From Planctomycetaceae bacterium UBA6172 (lineage in GTDB: Bacteria; Planctomycetota; Planctomycetia; Pirellulales; Pirellulaceae): a DNA stretch of 6,819 nucleotides. Shown here one piece after another: positions 6,068-6,819 of the stretch (positions are counted from its first letter, which is position 1; the number at the start of each line of letters is the position of its first letter). Position numbers and translations under genes: made by a program. Location: assembly GCA_002422955.1 (NCBI GenBank), contig DITY01000077.1, positions 1,950-8,768 of the forward strand, read 5' to 3'. Below the pieces are notes generated by a model, which saw only the letters and a program-made list of their open reading frames with translations, was not told the origin of the DNA and searched no databases.

Positions 6068-6691
6068 TCACTTCGCGGCGGGCTGCAACTTGGCGATCAC
6101 GGCCTGCACCTTTTGGCTGTCCTCGCGAGCGTTCACGGCGTCATCCTTGTAGGCGATCTTGCCGTCACGGTCGATCACGAACGTGTACCGCTTGGTCGTC
6201 ACGTTGCGAACCAAGTCGTAGCTCTTCCCTTCGATTTCGGCCTTGACCGTCTTTTCGCCGACCGTCTTGGGGACGCCGAACGCGTCGGCGACTTTGCCGT
6301 CGACATCGGCCAGCAACGGGAAATTGAGCTGATGAGCGCGCTTGAACAACTGGTGATTCTCGACCGAATCGCCGCTGACGCCGACGACGATCACGCCCTT
6401 GTCGGTCAGCTTGCCCAAGTCGTCGCGAAAGGCGCAGGCCTGCGCCGTGCAGCCGCCGGTCATGTCCGCGGGGTAGAAGTAAACGACGACGATTTTCTTG
6501 CCGTAATGGTCAGCCGACTTCCAAGTTTCGCCCTGGTCGTCGAGCACTTCGAATTCCGGTGCCGCCGCACCCACGCCCGGGGCGGCATCTTGGGCAAAGG
6601 AAAACCGAGGGGCGAGACCGACGACAGCGACCACGGCCAAGGCGGCCAGCAGACGCAGGGTCGAGACGGCAGAGGAGGGTGAGCAACGCAT
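6068..6691 (-). CDS. bcp: Exported PrxQ/BCP-type peroxiredoxin
   Basis: This 207-residue thiol peroxidase reduces hydrogen peroxide and organic hydroperoxides with electrons from a thioredoxin-like partner. Residues 1-33 look like a signal peptide: Arg13, a hydrophobic core at 14-27, then a probable cleavage after Ser-Phe-Ala33. The mature enzyme would work in the periplasm or envelope. The peroxiredoxin signature YFYPADMTGGCTAQACAFRD spans 71-90, with peroxidatic Cys81 and, five residues on, resolving Cys86, the spacing of PrxQ/BCP enzymes that form an intramolecular disulfide. Thr78 and Pro74 of the PxxxTxxC motif are present, and Arg168 in KRYTFVID fits the conserved active-site Arg. An in-frame upstream ATG at 6802 would add 37 non-hydrophobic residues and spoil the signal peptide. 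GGAG with a 9-nt spacer before the ATG at 6691 supports the shorter start. It is the first gene of the minus-strand cluster seen here, 46 nt before murQ. The symbol refers to the subfamily; no functional link with murQ is evident. Confidence 0.93.
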   Translation of the reverse strand: MRCSPSSAVSTLRLLAALAVVAVVGLAPRFSFAQDAAPGVGAAAPEFEVLDDQGETWKSADHYGKKIVVVYFYPADMTGGCTAQACAFRDDLGKLTDKGVIVVGVSGDSVENHQLFKRAHQLNFPLLADVDGKVADAFGVPKTVGEKTVKAEIEGKSYDLVRNVTTKRYTFVIDRDGKIAYKDDAVNAREDSQKVQAVIAKLQPAAK

Positions 6692-6700
6692 CGGTAAGGA

Positions 6701-6704
6701 CTCC
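6701..6704 (-). promoter_or_regulatory. Ribosome binding site of the peroxiredoxin gene
   Basis: GGAG lies 9 nt before the ATG at 6691 on the minus strand. Together with the signal peptide that begins at this ATG, it rejects the longer frame starting at 6802. Confidence 0.6.
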
Positions 6705-6760
6705 GGGAAGGGCGGTGTTGAAAGAATGACGCTGGGGGGCAGCGTCGATGGAACGGTCTG

Positions 6761-6766
6761 ATTGTA
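6761..6766 (-). promoter_or_regulatory. Candidate -10 element for the minus-strand cluster
   Basis: TACAAT on the minus strand matches the TATAAT consensus at five of six positions and lies about 70 nt upstream of the peroxiredoxin ATG. No good -35 hexamer is found 16-18 nt further upstream, where the sequence is almost pure G and C, so this is only a candidate. Confidence 0.25.
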
Positions 6767-6779
6767 CCGAAGATCGGGG

Positions 6780-6794
6780 CCCCGCCGCGCGGGG
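6780..6794. other. Perfect GC hairpin upstream of the peroxiredoxin gene
   Basis: CCCCGCCGCGCGGGG can fold into a 6-bp all-GC stem with a 3-nt loop. It lies just upstream of the candidate -10 box. There is no T-tract on either strand, so a Rho-independent terminator for a gene beyond the window is not well supported. It could equally be chance in GC-rich DNA. Confidence 0.3.
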
Positions 6795-6795
6795 T

Positions 6796-6819
6796 TGCTC
6801 AATCCGGCTGCTCAATCCG
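6796..6819. repeat. Short tandem repeat reaching the window edge
   Basis: TGCTCAATCCG occurs at 6796-6806 and again, perfectly, at 6809-6819, a 13-bp period separated by GC. The second copy ends exactly at the window edge, so the number of copies is unknown. On the minus strand it reads CGGATTGAGCA, upstream of the peroxiredoxin promoter region. Confidence 0.5.

Noticed and set aside
5131..6246. Long + strand open frame (371 codons) opposite murQ and the end of the peroxiredoxin gene
   Set aside because: It is Arg/Asp/Gln-rich without recognisable domains and lies wholly antisense to clearly conserved genes. High GC leaves the opposite frame free of stops.
6692..6802. 37-residue N-terminal extension of the peroxiredoxin
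   Set aside because: It would bury the signal peptide, and the ATG at 6691 has its own GGAG at 9 nt spacing.

Overview
This 6.8-kb window is GC-rich bacterial chromosome. It most resembles a planctomycete, probably of the Rhodopirellula/Pirellulales type. That assignment is an inference from the protein flavour (a signal-peptide PrxQ, MurQ beside a BadF-type sugar kinase, a short YwqK/MORN protein), from the many starts without a Shine-Dalgarno sequence, and from the GATC-rich high-GC codon use. No rRNA or other marker gene in the window proves it. I see no tRNA, rRNA, CRISPR array, transposase or phage gene.

Layout. Bases 1-204 are non-coding and more AT-rich than the rest. Two genes run on the + strand: a membrane-anchored protein with a degenerate trypsin-like domain (205-1026), then, after 68 nt, a PhoR-like membrane histidine kinase (1095-2555). 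They converge on a five-gene minus-strand cluster. In transcription order it holds an exported PrxQ/BCP-type peroxiredoxin (6691-6068), the N-acetylmuramic acid 6-phosphate etherase MurQ (6021-5110), a BadF/BadG-type sugar kinase overlapping murQ by 4 nt (5113-4169), an M42-like dinuclear metallopeptidase (4122-2986), and a small protein made of four 24-residue MORN-like repeats (2945-2574). Gaps inside the cluster are 46, -4, 46 and 40 nt, so co-transcription is plausible.

Function. The clearest biology is turnover of peptidoglycan amino sugars. A BadF-family kinase that phosphorylates MurNAc and/or GlcNAc would supply MurNAc-6-phosphate, which MurQ splits into GlcNAc-6-phosphate and D-lactate. 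The tight coupling of the two genes, including a ten-base match to the 16S anti-Shine-Dalgarno tail in front of the kinase, fits this. The metallopeptidase could deal with peptides in the same setting, but that is a guess. The peroxiredoxin and the MORN protein have no evident link to sugar recycling.

The + strand pair may form a sensory unit. The kinase has two membrane helices with almost nothing between them, and the neighbouring gene supplies an extracytoplasmic trypsin-fold domain whose catalytic positions all look replaced. No response regulator is in the window. I do not see an unmistakably new multi-gene system. The points that best repay a second look are the pseudoprotease/kinase pair and an in-frame 24-bp tandem duplication at the start of murQ.
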